Source of the DNA: Gammaproteobacteria bacterium
Lineage (GTDB): Bacteria; Pseudomonadota; Gammaproteobacteria; Enterobacterales; Alteromonadaceae
Length of the DNA stretch: 57,415 nt
Reading direction: 5' to 3'
Assembly: GCA_018825965.1 (NCBI GenBank)
Contig: JAHKAA010000046.1
Location: 1 to 57,415, forward strand
The notes below the pieces were generated by a model. The model was not told the origin of the DNA. It saw nothing but the letters and a program-made list of their open reading frames with translations, and made no database searches. Numbering within the stretch: the first letter of the stretch is position 1; the number at the start of each line of letters is the position of its first letter. The position numbers and the translations under genes are program-made. Below, in pieces: positions 45,542-53,883 of this stretch.

Positions 45542-45760
45542 ATGGGAGTATTTGACGTAGGCTTTATCGCAGTCTTAGGCGCTTTTGCCTATGCATTTTT
45601 TGAAAACCATAATAAAACTAAAATTAAGTTACAGCAGTCATCCGCCAGCAGTGATGAGCTTCGTCAGCAAATTGAACAGCTGAAACACCGGGTTGCTACT
45701 TTAGAAACGATAGTGACGGATAAGTCCTATCAGCTGAAACACGAAATTAATAAGCTGTAA
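45542..45760 (+). CDS. Small membrane protein with coiled coil (PspB-like)
   Basis: 72 residues. One N-terminal membrane helix (FIAVLGAFAYAFF), then LRQQIEQLKHRVATLETIVTDK, a coiled coil. The helix/coiled-coil order and the LETIVTDK-like ending resemble PspB of the phage-shock response, which I suggest by architecture only. GAGGG (45531-45535) with 6-nt spacing picks the ATG at 45542 over the one at 45536. No other psp gene is seen here. Own terminator. Confidence 0.6.
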   Translation: MGVFDVGFIAVLGAFAYAFFENHNKTKIKLQQSSASSDELRQQIEQLKHRVATLETIVTDKSYQLKHEINKL

Positions 45761-45765
45761 AAAGC

Positions 45766-45796
45766 AAAAGGGGCAGATTAAATCTGCCCCTTTTTT
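45766..45796 (+). terminator. Intrinsic terminator after the PspB-like gene
   Basis: GGGGCAGATT-A-AATCTGCCCC with an A run before and a T run after; a 10-bp stem. It can also work leftward for transcripts leaving guaA. Confidence 0.9.
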
Positions 45797-45814
45797 CTAC
45801 CCAATCGACTCAAA

Positions 45815-45962
45815 GCTGCGGCTTCAAGTACGAAGGGAGTTTATCCAAAGTAATTGGAGTTGCAGCTAGGCGACAAGTGTTCGAGACCCAAGGAGCATAG
45901 TTGTCCTATGTGACCTGGGCGAGAACACGCAGTCAACAACGCTGCGGCTTCAAGTACGAAGG
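45815..45962. repeat. Palindromic intergenic repeat after guaA
   Basis: Two exact copies of the 22-bp GCTGCGGCTTCAAGTACGAA-GG occur at 45815-45836 and 45941-45962, 126 bp apart. Between them (about 45845-45940) is an imperfect inverted repeat: GTTGCAGC...GTGTTCG...CATAG on the left mirrors CTATG...GAGAACACG...GCTGCGGC on the right, with CATAG/CTATG at the centre. The left arm near 45851-45873 itself mirrors the 22-mer, so the first 22-mer looks like the tail of another unit. This shape recalls long palindromic intergenic repeats of other gammaproteobacteria. It ends 5 bp before the guaA stop. Confidence 0.8.
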
Positions 45963-45967
45963 ATAAA

Positions 45968-47545
45968 TTATTCCCACTCAATAGTTGCTGGTGGCTTGCC
46001 GGAAATGTCGTACACCACACGGGAAATACCATTCACTTCATTGATAATGCGATTAGAAATCTGACCTAACAGCTCGTACGGCAAATGCGCCCAGTGTGCA
46101 GTCATAAAGTCGATGGTCTCTACGGCACGGATAGACACAACCCAGTCGTATTTACGGCCATCGCCCATCACGCCCACAGATTTCACCGGCAGGAATACGG
46201 TAAAAGCCTGACTAACTTTGTCGTACCAGCCTGAATTACGCAGCTCTTCGATAAAAATCGCGTCGGCTTTGCGTAATAAATCACAGTATTCTTTTTTCAC
46301 TTCACCCAATACACGCACACCTAAACCCGGACCAGGGAAAGGATGACGGTACAGCATGTCGTAGGGCAAACCTAAAGCTAAACCTACTTTACGCACTTCA
46401 TCTTTAAAGAGTTCACGCAAAGGTTCGACTAAGCCCATTTTCATATCCGCAGGTAAACCACCAACATTATGGTGCGACTTAATCACATGGGCTTTACCGG
46501 TTTTAGAGGCTGCTGATTCAATCACGTCAGGGTAAATTGTGCCCTGAGCTAACCATCTGGCATTGCTTAGTTTTTTCGCTTCTTCGTCAAATACTTCAAC
46601 AAAAACGCGGCCGATAATTTTACGTTTGGCTTCAGGTTCTGCTTCACCTTTTAAGGCGTCGAGGAAACGGTTTTCAGCTTTGACATGAATAATATTGAGA
46701 CCAAAATGATCACCAAACATTTCCATTACCTGGGTGCCTTCGTTTAACCGCAATAAGCCGTTATCGACAAATACACAAGTCAGGTTTTTGCCAATAGCGC
46801 GGTGTAACAGCATGGCAACTACAGAAGAGTCGACACCACCAGATAATCCTAAAATCACCTGATCATCGCCAACCTGCTTTTTGATGTTGGCAATAGCGTC
46901 ATCAATAATAGTGGCCGGAGTCCAGAGTTTTTCGCAACCACAAATATCCACCACAAACTGCTCTAACATACGCAGGCCCTGACGGGTATGAGTCACTTCA
47001 GGGTGGAACTGTACGCCATAGAACTGACGGGCTTCATCAGCCATAGCTGCATGAGGGCAAGTTGGTGTTTGCGCTGTAGTGACAAAACCTTCCGGGGTTT
47101 GCACTACTTTGTCGCCATGACTCATCCAGACATCCAGTAAACCACGGCCTTGTTCATTCAGATGATCTTCAATACCTGTGAACATGGCATTTTCTGCAAT
47201 CAGCTCAACCTGAGCATAACCAAATTCACGGTGATCAGAACTGGACACTTTACCGCCCAGTTGTTCAGCCATGGTCTGCATGCCGTAGCATACGCCCAGC
47301 ACAGGCACACCGGCTTCAAAGACATAAGATGGAGCACGAGGCGAACCAGCTTCGGTCACACTTTCAGGACCACCGGATAAAATAATACCGGTAGGCGCAA
47401 ATTCAGCGATTTGTTCAGCAGTAACGTCCCATGCCCACAGTTCACAGTAAACGCCAATTTCACGTACACGACGGGCGATCAGTTGAGTGTATTGAGAACC
47501 GAAGTCGAGGATCAGAATTCGATGGAAGTGAATGTTTTTGCTCAT
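45968..47545 (-). CDS. guaA: GMP synthase (glutamine-hydrolysing)
   Basis: 525 residues. Converts XMP to GMP. Amidase domain with Cys86 (LGVCYGMQ) and His/Glu in QFHPEVTH; ATP-pyrophosphatase P-loop GLSGGVDSSV near 232; C-terminal dimer domain with the RHPFPGPGLGVRVLGEV segment and the ending KPPATIEWE. ATG at 47545 (AAGG upstream) matches the E. coli start; the longer open frame upstream is not used. A terminator separates it from guaB. Confidence 0.98.
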   Translation of the reverse strand: MSKNIHFHRILILDFGSQYTQLIARRVREIGVYCELWAWDVTAEQIAEFAPTGIILSGGPESVTEAGSPRAPSYVFEAGVPVLGVCYGMQTMAEQLGGKVSSSDHREFGYAQVELIAENAMFTGIEDHLNEQGRGLLDVWMSHGDKVVQTPEGFVTTAQTPTCPHAAMADEARQFYGVQFHPEVTHTRQGLRMLEQFVVDICGCEKLWTPATIIDDAIANIKKQVGDDQVILGLSGGVDSSVVAMLLHRAIGKNLTCVFVDNGLLRLNEGTQVMEMFGDHFGLNIIHVKAENRFLDALKGEAEPEAKRKIIGRVFVEVFDEEAKKLSNARWLAQGTIYPDVIESAASKTGKAHVIKSHHNVGGLPADMKMGLVEPLRELFKDEVRKVGLALGLPYDMLYRHPFPGPGLGVRVLGEVKKEYCDLLRKADAIFIEELRNSGWYDKVSQAFTVFLPVKSVGVMGDGRKYDWVVSIRAVETIDFMTAHWAHLPYELLGQISNRIINEVNGISRVVYDISGKPPATIEWE

Positions 47546-47577
47546 AATCACCTTGTAGTAACAAAAGTCGAACGAAT

Positions 47578-47608
47578 AAAAAACTGAGGCTGGCAAAGCC
47601 AGCCTCAG
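47578..47608 (-). terminator. Intrinsic terminator between guaB and guaA
   Basis: CTGAGGCTGGC-TTT-GCCAGCCTCAG, a perfect 11-bp stem on the minus strand, followed by TTTTTT. It begins 10 bp past the guaB stop and leaves only 32 bp before the guaA ATG. Confidence 0.9.
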
Positions 47609-47617
47609 ATGAAGAGC

Positions 47618-49087
47618 TTAACCTAAGCGGTAGTTTGGTGCTTCTTTGGTGATTTGCACATCATGTACGTGCGATTCACCCATACCAGCAGAGGTTACTT
47701 TGACAAAAACCGGCTTAGTGCGGACTTCAGCAATAGTAGAACAACCCGTTAAGCCCATAGAAGAGCGCAGGCCACCCATTTGCTGGTGAATAATAGTGCC
47801 TATTGGGCCTTTGTACGCCACACGGCCTTCAATACCTTCAGGTACTAACTTCTCAGCGTTGTTGCTGCCCTGGAAGTAACGGTCAGATGAGCCATTACGC
47901 TGTGCCATAGCACCTAATGAACCCATACCACGGTAGGATTTGTAATAACGGCCCTGATACAGCTCTACGTCGCCCGGCGCTTCTTCAGTACCGGCAAACA
48001 TGGAACCTACCATCACGCAATGTGCGCCAGCGACTAAAGCTTTAGCTATATCACCTGAGAAGCGAATACCACCGTCAGCGATAATACAAACGTCCATGCC
48101 CTGTACGCCATCTACTGCATCAGAGATAGCCGTCAGTTGGGGTACACCACAACCTGTGACAATACGGGTGGTACAAATTGAACCCGGGCCTATGCCCACT
48201 TTCACCGCATTGGCACCGGCCTCAGCCAGGGCTTTTGCGCCTTCAGCTGTGGCCACGTTACCAGCCACTATTTGTAAATCAGGGTATAAAGCGCGGGTTT
48301 GACGCACGCGATCCAATACGCCTTCAGAGTGACCATGTGAGGTGTCTATTAATAAAATATCCACACCAGCTTCTACTAAAGCGGCAATACGCTCGTCTGT
48401 GCCAGGGCCTACACCTACAGCAGCACCTACACGTAAGCGGCCAAATTCATCTTTACAGGCATTTGGTTTGCTGGCGGCTTTATTATAATCCTGCACTGTG
48501 ATCAAACCTTTTAATTTAAAAGCGTTGTCGACCACTAATACTTTTTCAATACGGTGTTTGTGCATTAAAGCTAAAGCTTCAGCGCGTGGGCCTGCTTCGT
48601 TCACTGTGACTAAACGCTCTTTTGGCGTCATCACAGAAGAAATAGCCAGTTGTGGATTGGTCTCCACGTTCAGGTCACGACCTGTCACTATACCCACCAG
48701 ATTGTTGTCGGCATCCACTACAGGGAAACCAGAGAAACCATGCTGAGCGGCCAGTTGCTGTACTTCACGGATACTTTGTTCCGGACGCACAGTGACAGGA
48801 TCAGAGACTACACCACTTTCGTATTTTTTTACTTTACGAACATTAGCTGCCTGCTCTTCAATGGTCATATTCTTGTGAATAAAACCTAAGCCACCTTCCT
48901 GTGCTAAAGCAATAGCTAAACGAGCCTCGGTGACAGTGTCCATAGACGCCGATACCATAGGAATATTTAACGTAATTTTGCTGGTCAATTGAGTCCGCAG
49001 ATCTGCGGTATGGGGTAACACAGTGGAGTGCGCCGGTACAAGTAACACGTCGTCAAATGTAATGGCTTCTTTCACGATCCTGAGCAT
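47618..49087 (-). CDS. guaB: Inosine-5'-monophosphate dehydrogenase
   Basis: 489 residues. Oxidises IMP to XMP, the first step to GMP. Catalytic cysteine in GPGSICTTRIV (near 306), two CBS domains inserted near 95-205 (DPVTVRPEQSIREV, MTPKERLVTV), NAD/IMP segments SMFAGTEEAPG and YKSYRGMGS. ATG at 49087 gives the family start MLRIVKEAITFDDVLLVPAHS; the open frame reaches 132 bp further but overlaps the promoter. Divergent from xseA, as in E. coli. Confidence 0.98.
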   Translation of the reverse strand: MLRIVKEAITFDDVLLVPAHSTVLPHTADLRTQLTSKITLNIPMVSASMDTVTEARLAIALAQEGGLGFIHKNMTIEEQAANVRKVKKYESGVVSDPVTVRPEQSIREVQQLAAQHGFSGFPVVDADNNLVGIVTGRDLNVETNPQLAISSVMTPKERLVTVNEAGPRAEALALMHKHRIEKVLVVDNAFKLKGLITVQDYNKAASKPNACKDEFGRLRVGAAVGVGPGTDERIAALVEAGVDILLIDTSHGHSEGVLDRVRQTRALYPDLQIVAGNVATAEGAKALAEAGANAVKVGIGPGSICTTRIVTGCGVPQLTAISDAVDGVQGMDVCIIADGGIRFSGDIAKALVAGAHCVMVGSMFAGTEEAPGDVELYQGRYYKSYRGMGSLGAMAQRNGSSDRYFQGSNNAEKLVPEGIEGRVAYKGPIGTIIHQQMGGLRSSMGLTGCSTIAEVRTKPVFVKVTSAGMGESHVHDVQITKEAPNYRLG

Positions 49088-49134
49088 TGCAACAATCTCG
49101 CTGTTAAAAAAAGAGGGGGGAATGTTGCGGCGCA

Positions 49135-49163
49135 ATTTTATCCGCTTTTGCGCCTTGCCACAA
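49135..49163 (-). promoter_or_regulatory. guaB promoter
   Basis: TTGTGG (49158-49163), 17 bp, TAAAAT (49135-49140), then a TGCGCCGC discriminator, which recalls stringently controlled guaB promoters. About 48 bp before the ATG. Confidence 0.65.
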
Positions 49164-49217
49164 TCAATTTTTCGCTTTTGTGTTACATTAACTGCCTGAA
49201 CCACCGGAATCCAAGCC

Positions 49218-50558
49218 ATGTCGCAAGCTGATATTTACACTGTCTCCCGCTTAAACTCTGAAGTTCGCCTGACCCTTGAGCTGCAATTTCGTCAGCTGTG
49301 GTTAGTGGGCGAAGTGTCCAATTTTATCGCTGCTTCTTCCGGCCACTGGTACTTTTCATTAAAAGATCAGGCCGCTCAGGTCAAAGTGGCGATGTTTAAA
49401 CAAAGCAACAGATACGCCAGTTTGCAGCCAAAAAATGGTCAGAAAATTCTGATCCGCGCCCGTATCAGTGTGTACGAACCCCGTGGTGAATATCAGTTAT
49501 TGGCCGATATGCTGGAACCTGCTGGCGATGGCTTGCTAAAACAACAATACGAACAAATTAAAGCCACGCTGGCTGCCGAAGGTTTATTAGCACCTGAGCG
49601 CAAAAAGCCGCTGCCGAAAAAAGTACAAAAAGTTGGGGTCGTCACCTCCCCTACCGGCGCTGCCATCCGCGATATCATCACAGTACTGAAACGCCGGGCA
49701 CCAGCTTTGGAAGTCATTATTTATCCTTGTTTAGTGCAAGGCACTCAAGCGCCAGCGCAAATTTATAACGCCATTCAAAAAGCCATCTCCCGCAATGAAG
49801 TGGATGTGCTGCTGATAGGCCGTGGTGGTGGTTCGCTGGAAGATTTATGGTGTTTTAACGATGAACAGGTGGCGCGTTTAATAGCACATTGCCCTATTCC
49901 AACCGTCAGCGCTGTAGGTCATGAAATAGACTTTACCATAGCCGACTTTGTTGCAGACGTGCGTGCAGCCACTCCATCAGCTGCAGCTGAGCTGGTATCG
50001 CCTGATCAGCAACAACAACTGCAGTTAGTGTTATCGGCAGAGCAACGCTTGCAACGTTCGATGCAAAGCTATTTGCGACAGCAGCAGCCGCGTTTAACGG
50101 CTTTAGTACACCGATTAACTTTGCTAGACCCGGCACGACGTTTACAGCAACAGCAGCAGTATCTGGATGAATTACAGATACGCTTGCAAAACGCCTTGCT
50201 ACGACGCATCGACAAAGCGGCACAACAGCAGCAGTTTTTACAACATAGATTGCAGCAACTTACACCACTGGTGCGGATTAAACAGCAGCAACAAAAGCTG
50301 AGTCAGCACAACCATCAGTTGCACCAATCCGTGCAGCAGTTACTGAAACAAAAACAGCAGCAGTGGTTATTGCAAAGCAGCCGTTTGCATACAGTCAGCC
50401 CACTTGCCACTTTAGAGCGCGGCTACAGCATCAGTTTTGACGAGCAGCAACAAGTGATTACGGATGCATCGACGCTTGAGGTGGGACAGCAGGTGAAAAC
50501 TCAGCTGGCGAAGGGGCATTTTATCGCTCGTATAGAACAAGTTTTTCCAAAACACTGA
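49218..50558 (+). CDS. xseA: Exodeoxyribonuclease VII large subunit
   Basis: 446 residues. N-terminal OB fold (LWLVGEVSNFIAASSGHWYFSLKDQ), catalytic core (VGVVTSPTGAAIRDIITVLKRRAP; LIGRGGGSLEDLWCFNDE; SAVGHEIDFTIADFVADVRAATPSAAAEL) and a long Gln/Leu-rich coiled-coil region that binds the small subunit, with LERGYSISF at the end. Exonuclease VII trims single-stranded DNA. Divergent from guaB. Its stop overlaps the next start as TGATG. Confidence 0.97.
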   Translation: MSQADIYTVSRLNSEVRLTLELQFRQLWLVGEVSNFIAASSGHWYFSLKDQAAQVKVAMFKQSNRYASLQPKNGQKILIRARISVYEPRGEYQLLADMLEPAGDGLLKQQYEQIKATLAAEGLLAPERKKPLPKKVQKVGVVTSPTGAAIRDIITVLKRRAPALEVIIYPCLVQGTQAPAQIYNAIQKAISRNEVDVLLIGRGGGSLEDLWCFNDEQVARLIAHCPIPTVSAVGHEIDFTIADFVADVRAATPSAAAELVSPDQQQQLQLVLSAEQRLQRSMQSYLRQQQPRLTALVHRLTLLDPARRLQQQQQYLDELQIRLQNALLRRIDKAAQQQQFLQHRLQQLTPLVRIKQQQQKLSQHNHQLHQSVQQLLKQKQQQWLLQSSRLHTVSPLATLERGYSISFDEQQQVITDASTLEVGQQVKTQLAKGHFIARIEQVFPKH

Positions 50559-51007
50559 TGCAGCCAACTGATATCAGGCAAATAGCCACAGAATTAGTGC
50601 AACTGCTTGGCCCAACAGACTGGGCCATAGGCGGCAGCTTTTTATTGCAGTGTTATGGCATAGAGCCACAAGCCCGGGATTTGGATTTAGTCTGCACACT
50701 GGAACGCTTTGAAGAGTTTAAAGCCCTGCTCAGCCAGTGTGCTCACCTTGTGCCTGTATCGCTGCATCCCATTTATCGCAGCAAGGGCTTTGCCCGGTTT
50801 CGTAAAAACGGCCTTGAGATCGAACTGATGGCGGGCATACAAGTGCTCAAAGACGAAGGCCTGCAGCAATTTGTGCTTCAGCCTGAAAAAACCAGCTGGC
50901 AGCAGGGTTTACCGCTGATGCAGTTATCCGACTGGCTGGAGTTGTATCAGCTGTTTGAGCGGCCAAAGCGGGTAGCGCAACTGCAGCAGTATCTGGGGTC
51001 GCTATAG
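50558..51007 (+). CDS. Nucleotidyltransferase-fold protein
   Basis: 149 residues. GPTDWAIGGSFLLQCYGIEPQARDLDLVC is a nucleotidyltransferase-like signature (GG/S near 28, the DLD carboxylates near 41-43), with a later IELMAG (third carboxylate). Proteins of this kind (AbiEii/MNT-like or LinB-like) may modify substrates with nucleotides or be inactive; target unknown. It is translationally coupled to xseA by TGATG. No antitoxin-type partner gene is visible. Confidence 0.7.
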   Translation: MQPTDIRQIATELVQLLGPTDWAIGGSFLLQCYGIEPQARDLDLVCTLERFEEFKALLSQCAHLVPVSLHPIYRSKGFARFRKNGLEIELMAGIQVLKDEGLQQFVLQPEKTSWQQGLPLMQLSDWLELYQLFERPKRVAQLQQYLGSL

Positions 51008-51139
51008 GTTGTACTCGTCGCGCAGCGGCAGTACAACAAGGAAACTAGCGGTAATAAAGAATTTAGGATTTTGAATTCACAGCCTTTCGCCTTTGGCGAG
51101 ATAGGTTCTTTTGCTTCGCCAAAAGAAAGCTATCCAAAG
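51005..51139. repeat. 135-bp interspersed repeat, left copy
   Basis: Matches 57200-57334 in direct orientation with about nine mismatches. It holds three small hairpins: GTTGTACT/AGTACAAC (51008-51015, 51030-51037), TCGCC-TTT-GGCGA, and TTCTTTTG/CAAAAGAA. It starts on the stop codon of the nucleotidyltransferase gene. Looks like a multi-copy noncoding repeat; a 112-codon frame on the minus strand across it is probably not a gene. 51140-51365 holds nothing else I recognise. Confidence 0.9.
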
Positions 51140-51365
51140 CACTTTCTAACAGCCGAATGCTGGCCCCTAAGGGGTACGAACAAAGTGAGTATAAAGAGCG
51201 CCCCAGTGGGGATTTGGTGCCAGTAGTTGGAATCGATTTTTCTATGATCGACAATAAAAAGCAAAAAACGGAAATGACGCACATAGCAAGACTTAACCCC
51301 GCTGGTTTTTGACGTAAAAGCAGATTTTTTTGTTTATCCTTTGATATACCCATGTATTTCCCAAA

Positions 51366-51384
51366 ATTACTACAATGTAGTAAT
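51366..51384. promoter_or_regulatory. Perfect palindromic operator upstream of padR-like gene
   Basis: ATTACTACA-A-TGTAGTAAT, 9-bp arms around one base. It resembles the TACTACA/TGTAGTA dyad known as the BlaI/MecI box. Centre 42 bp (about four helical turns) before a second dyad. Confidence 0.7.
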
Positions 51385-51411
51385 TTATATTGCAAAGGCA
51401 CCCCTCATAAA

Positions 51412-51422
51412 CTACATTGTAG
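51412..51422. promoter_or_regulatory. Second operator half-match upstream of padR-like gene
   Basis: CTACA-T-TGTAG, a shorter version of the same dyad, 20 bp before the PadR-type start. Probably an autoregulatory site. Confidence 0.6.
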
Positions 51423-51441
51423 GAAATATCAGGGGGTAGTT

Positions 51442-51786
51442 ATGAGCCAAAAAATGTTAGGTGAATTTGAACATATAGTCTTGCTCGCATTATTGCGACT
51501 GGAAACCCATGCCTATGGTGCGGCGATCCGCCAGCTTTTACAGTCAGAGATAAACAGAGATGTTGCGCTAGGTGCGTTGTACTCGACTTTGGAGCGAATG
51601 GAGAAAAAGGGCCTGGTCGCATCTAAACTTGGAGAGTCAACCGCTCAGCGTGGCGGCAGACCCAAACGTTTTTTTGCTGTGACTGCCGAAGGTAAGGCAG
51701 CACTTAGGCACGCTAAGCAAGCCATAGATAACATGTGGCAAGGCATTGCACTTAAAGTAGGAGGTGAGTGTCATGCCCAATATTAA
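51442..51786 (+). CDS. PadR-family transcriptional regulator
   Basis: 114 residues from the ATG at 51442 (GGGGG tract just upstream); the frame opens at 51352 but earlier codons are not PadR-like. MLGEFEHIVLLALLRLETHAYGAAIRQLLQ, then LGALYSTLERMEKKGLV and RGGRPKRFFAVTAEGKAAL, are the winged helix and wing of PadR proteins, usually repressors. The C-terminal dimer helix is short. It overlaps the next gene by 14 bp, so they are one operon and it probably controls its own promoter. Confidence 0.9.
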   Translation: MSQKMLGEFEHIVLLALLRLETHAYGAAIRQLLQSEINRDVALGALYSTLERMEKKGLVASKLGESTAQRGGRPKRFFAVTAEGKAALRHAKQAIDNMWQGIALKVGGECHAQY

Positions 51787-52474
51787 CTCATCTGAAGAAC
51801 ATAGCGCTGCAATGCCAAAGTTAGCAGTGTGGTTATTGTCCCGACTAGCAAATCCTGCGTATCGTGACGAGCTGATTGGCGATATGGAAGAGGAATACAG
51901 GGAGCGTAAACAAACCAATCAAGATCCAACAACCTGGTTACTTCGACAAACCCTATTAGCTATTTGGGATGGACAAAACGCTATGGTTAAGACGACTGGC
52001 TTTGTAAAAGCATTAGGTATTCTTTTATGTGTATTGGCGTTGCCCACTATTGCCTTATTTGTTGGCTGGTTATCCACTATGCAAAAACCTTCAGAGCACC
52101 TCTGGCAGCTTTTGTTGGCTGGTGAAGTACATTCTTTATTGCTTAATGGCGACTATTGGAGAACTGCATGGCAGGAAGGCGGCATATCTCAGCTTGAATT
52201 TGGAATGTTTATTGATATCCCATCCATGCTCTGGGCAATAGTCTTTGTAGGTTCGACCTATTTATTTTTCAAAAAATCTAATCCGTCGGTGTGGGTATAC
52301 AGTGCCTTTGCTTTGGCTTATATGCTGGTACCTTACCTTGCCGGATATACGGTGATCAGTTCATTAGAGCCTGCTGCCCACAAAGTGGGGCCCATTCTTG
52401 CCTTTATGATGCTGGCACCGTTTTTTACTTTACCTTTGTATCTTGGCTTTTTGTTTAAGCGGTTTGCAAAGTAA
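51773..52474 (+). CDS. Membrane protein with permease-prefix-like N-terminus
   Basis: 233 residues from ATG 51773, with GGAGG 8 nt upstream. N-terminus PAYRDELIGDMEEEYRERKQTNQDPTTWLLRQTLLAIW resembles the permease prefix domain that normally precedes FtsX-type ABC permeases in PadR-linked operons; here no permease follows, instead about four membrane helices (KALGILLCVLALPTIALFV; MLWAIVFVGSTYLFF; VYSAFALAYMLVPYLAGY; FMMLAPFFTLPLYLGFLF). Function unknown. Cotranscribed with the regulator; a terminator follows. Confidence 0.7.
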   Translation: MPNINSSEEHSAAMPKLAVWLLSRLANPAYRDELIGDMEEEYRERKQTNQDPTTWLLRQTLLAIWDGQNAMVKTTGFVKALGILLCVLALPTIALFVGWLSTMQKPSEHLWQLLLAGEVHSLLLNGDYWRTAWQEGGISQLEFGMFIDIPSMLWAIVFVGSTYLFFKKSNPSVWVYSAFALAYMLVPYLAGYTVISSLEPAAHKVGPILAFMMLAPFFTLPLYLGFLFKRFAK

Positions 52475-52496
52475 AGCCATTCAATAAGCACATAGG

Positions 52497-52521
52497 AAAG
52501 CTGGCAAATGTCAGCTTTTTT
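52497..52521 (+). terminator. Intrinsic terminator after the PadR operon
   Basis: AAAGCTG and CAGCTTT arms around 8 bases, followed by a T-run. It also lies downstream of the convergent kinase gene, 128 bp away. Confidence 0.85.
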
Positions 52522-52648
52522 CGTTGCAACACCCAACGCAATTTTGATATTGAATGCCTATACCCAAGTCTGTGACTGATCGACATGATGTTATTCACCA
52601 GGCCGAAAGCAATACTCATACTTTCATCATTTTCGATTACTGCCATGA

Positions 52649-53881
52649 TCACCACAAAAGACGGGCAGCTACATGCTTCTCATCAAGCTGCAGCACAAAG
52701 GACCAACCATTACGTTCACACAGCCTTTGTACTATCCCCAGCCCCAGGCCATAGCCGTGAGACGACGCCTCCACGGCCAGCCTATAACCTTCGTCAGCAT
52801 AGCTATTCCGTTGATTGGTAATCAATAGCTCGCGCTCTTTAATAAGAATCGAGATCGGCCCCTGCCCTGTGTGCGTGTGCTCAAACGCATTTCGCACCAG
52901 ATTATTAACCGCTATAGAAAAAGCCTGTTGATGCCCGCGAACGTAAGGGTTTTCGACATGGTCAATTTCCACATCAACCAAGGTGCGGTTCAGCAAGTGG
53001 CGCTGCAAGTCTATCGCCTGCCTCACCAGCGGCGTCACTAAGAATTGCTCCTGGTATAAGCCGTCATCCGTTTCGCGGGCGAGGCACAAGAACATTTCAA
53101 TGGTGGTTTTCATGTCCAGAGTCGCACGTCTCACTCTATCCAGCGCCAGCACATCGGTCGCTGACAGCTCGCTTTGCTCCAGCAGCTCAAGCGCGCCTGT
53201 GATCACAGTGATGGGCGTGCGTAATTCATGACTGGCTGAACTGGTAAAATCCCGCTCCCGCGTCACAAAAGCGCTGATACGCTCCAGAGTTTTCTCAATG
53301 GCCGCAGCGAGCACGCCCACCTCGTCATCACCAAAACGGCCAGACTCTATGCGTTTATAATCTTCGGCCGACAAGTGTTCCAGGTCGATGTCTGCAACAG
53401 CTTTGGCGAGTTCTGCCACAGGGGCAACAGCTCTGCGCATCACCACAACGCCCAGCCCAAAACCAAGCACACCAAGCGTACCCACCACAGCTGTGATCAC
53501 CAGCAGCAACCACCAATCCTCTGACGATGCAGCTTCAATTCCGGCAACGTCAAACACCACAAAGGCGTGTTGCTGTTCATTGCCAGTAGGGATTACCGCG
53601 ACATGCAACTCTTCGGCTTCGAATTCATACAATCCTTGCGCGGGATTAGTCTGCGCCCATTCCTTCAGTGATTCCGGTAGGCTGGCAATATCATCGTATC
53701 CGCGAAGGTTCATCGTTACTGTGGGATAACTTTTGGCGGCAACCTCCAGCTGTTGCATCAGCACACGGTCTTCGCTCAATCTGATCGCACCAAAAAAAGC
53801 AAAGCCCCAGACCAGGCTGAGTACAGCAACACAGATCGCAAATGCAAAGGCGACACGCTGGCGTAAACTGTGCCTGTACAT
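52649..53881 (-). CDS. Membrane sensor histidine kinase
   Basis: 410 residues. Two membrane helices (about 8-32 and 122-148) with a short periplasmic domain, HAMP (RRAVAPVAELAKAVADID), HisKA with TSSASHELRTPITVITG, and an ATPase domain with VNNLVRNAFEHT (N box) and GYGLGLGIVQRLC (G2). A clear G1 (DxGxG) box is not seen, as in several kinases of this branch. GAGGA precedes the ATG, two bases after the regulator stop. Last gene of the receptor-regulator-kinase operon. Confidence 0.88.
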   Translation of the reverse strand: MYRHSLRQRVAFAFAICVAVLSLVWGFAFFGAIRLSEDRVLMQQLEVAAKSYPTVTMNLRGYDDIASLPESLKEWAQTNPAQGLYEFEAEELHVAVIPTGNEQQHAFVVFDVAGIEAASSEDWWLLLVITAVVGTLGVLGFGLGVVVMRRAVAPVAELAKAVADIDLEHLSAEDYKRIESGRFGDDEVGVLAAAIEKTLERISAFVTRERDFTSSASHELRTPITVITGALELLEQSELSATDVLALDRVRRATLDMKTTIEMFLCLARETDDGLYQEQFLVTPLVRQAIDLQRHLLNRTLVDVEIDHVENPYVRGHQQAFSIAVNNLVRNAFEHTHTGQGPISILIKERELLITNQRNSYADEGYRLAVEASSHGYGLGLGIVQRLCERNGWSFVLQLDEKHVAARLLW

Positions 53882-53883
53882 GG

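Noticed and set aside
49088..49219. 44-codon N-terminal extension of guaB
   Set aside because: It covers the promoter-like TTGTGG/TAAAAT elements, and the internal ATG gives the standard IMP dehydrogenase start.
50558..51007. Toxin of an AbiE-type toxin-antitoxin pair
   Set aside because: No antitoxin-like neighbour gene; it is translationally coupled to xseA, so I only call the fold.
51063..51401. 112-codon minus-strand frame across the left repeat copy
   Set aside because: It lies over the hairpin-rich noncoding repeat and the operator region, has no family resemblance, and a partial version appears at the other repeat copy. Typical of frames called in interspersed repeats.
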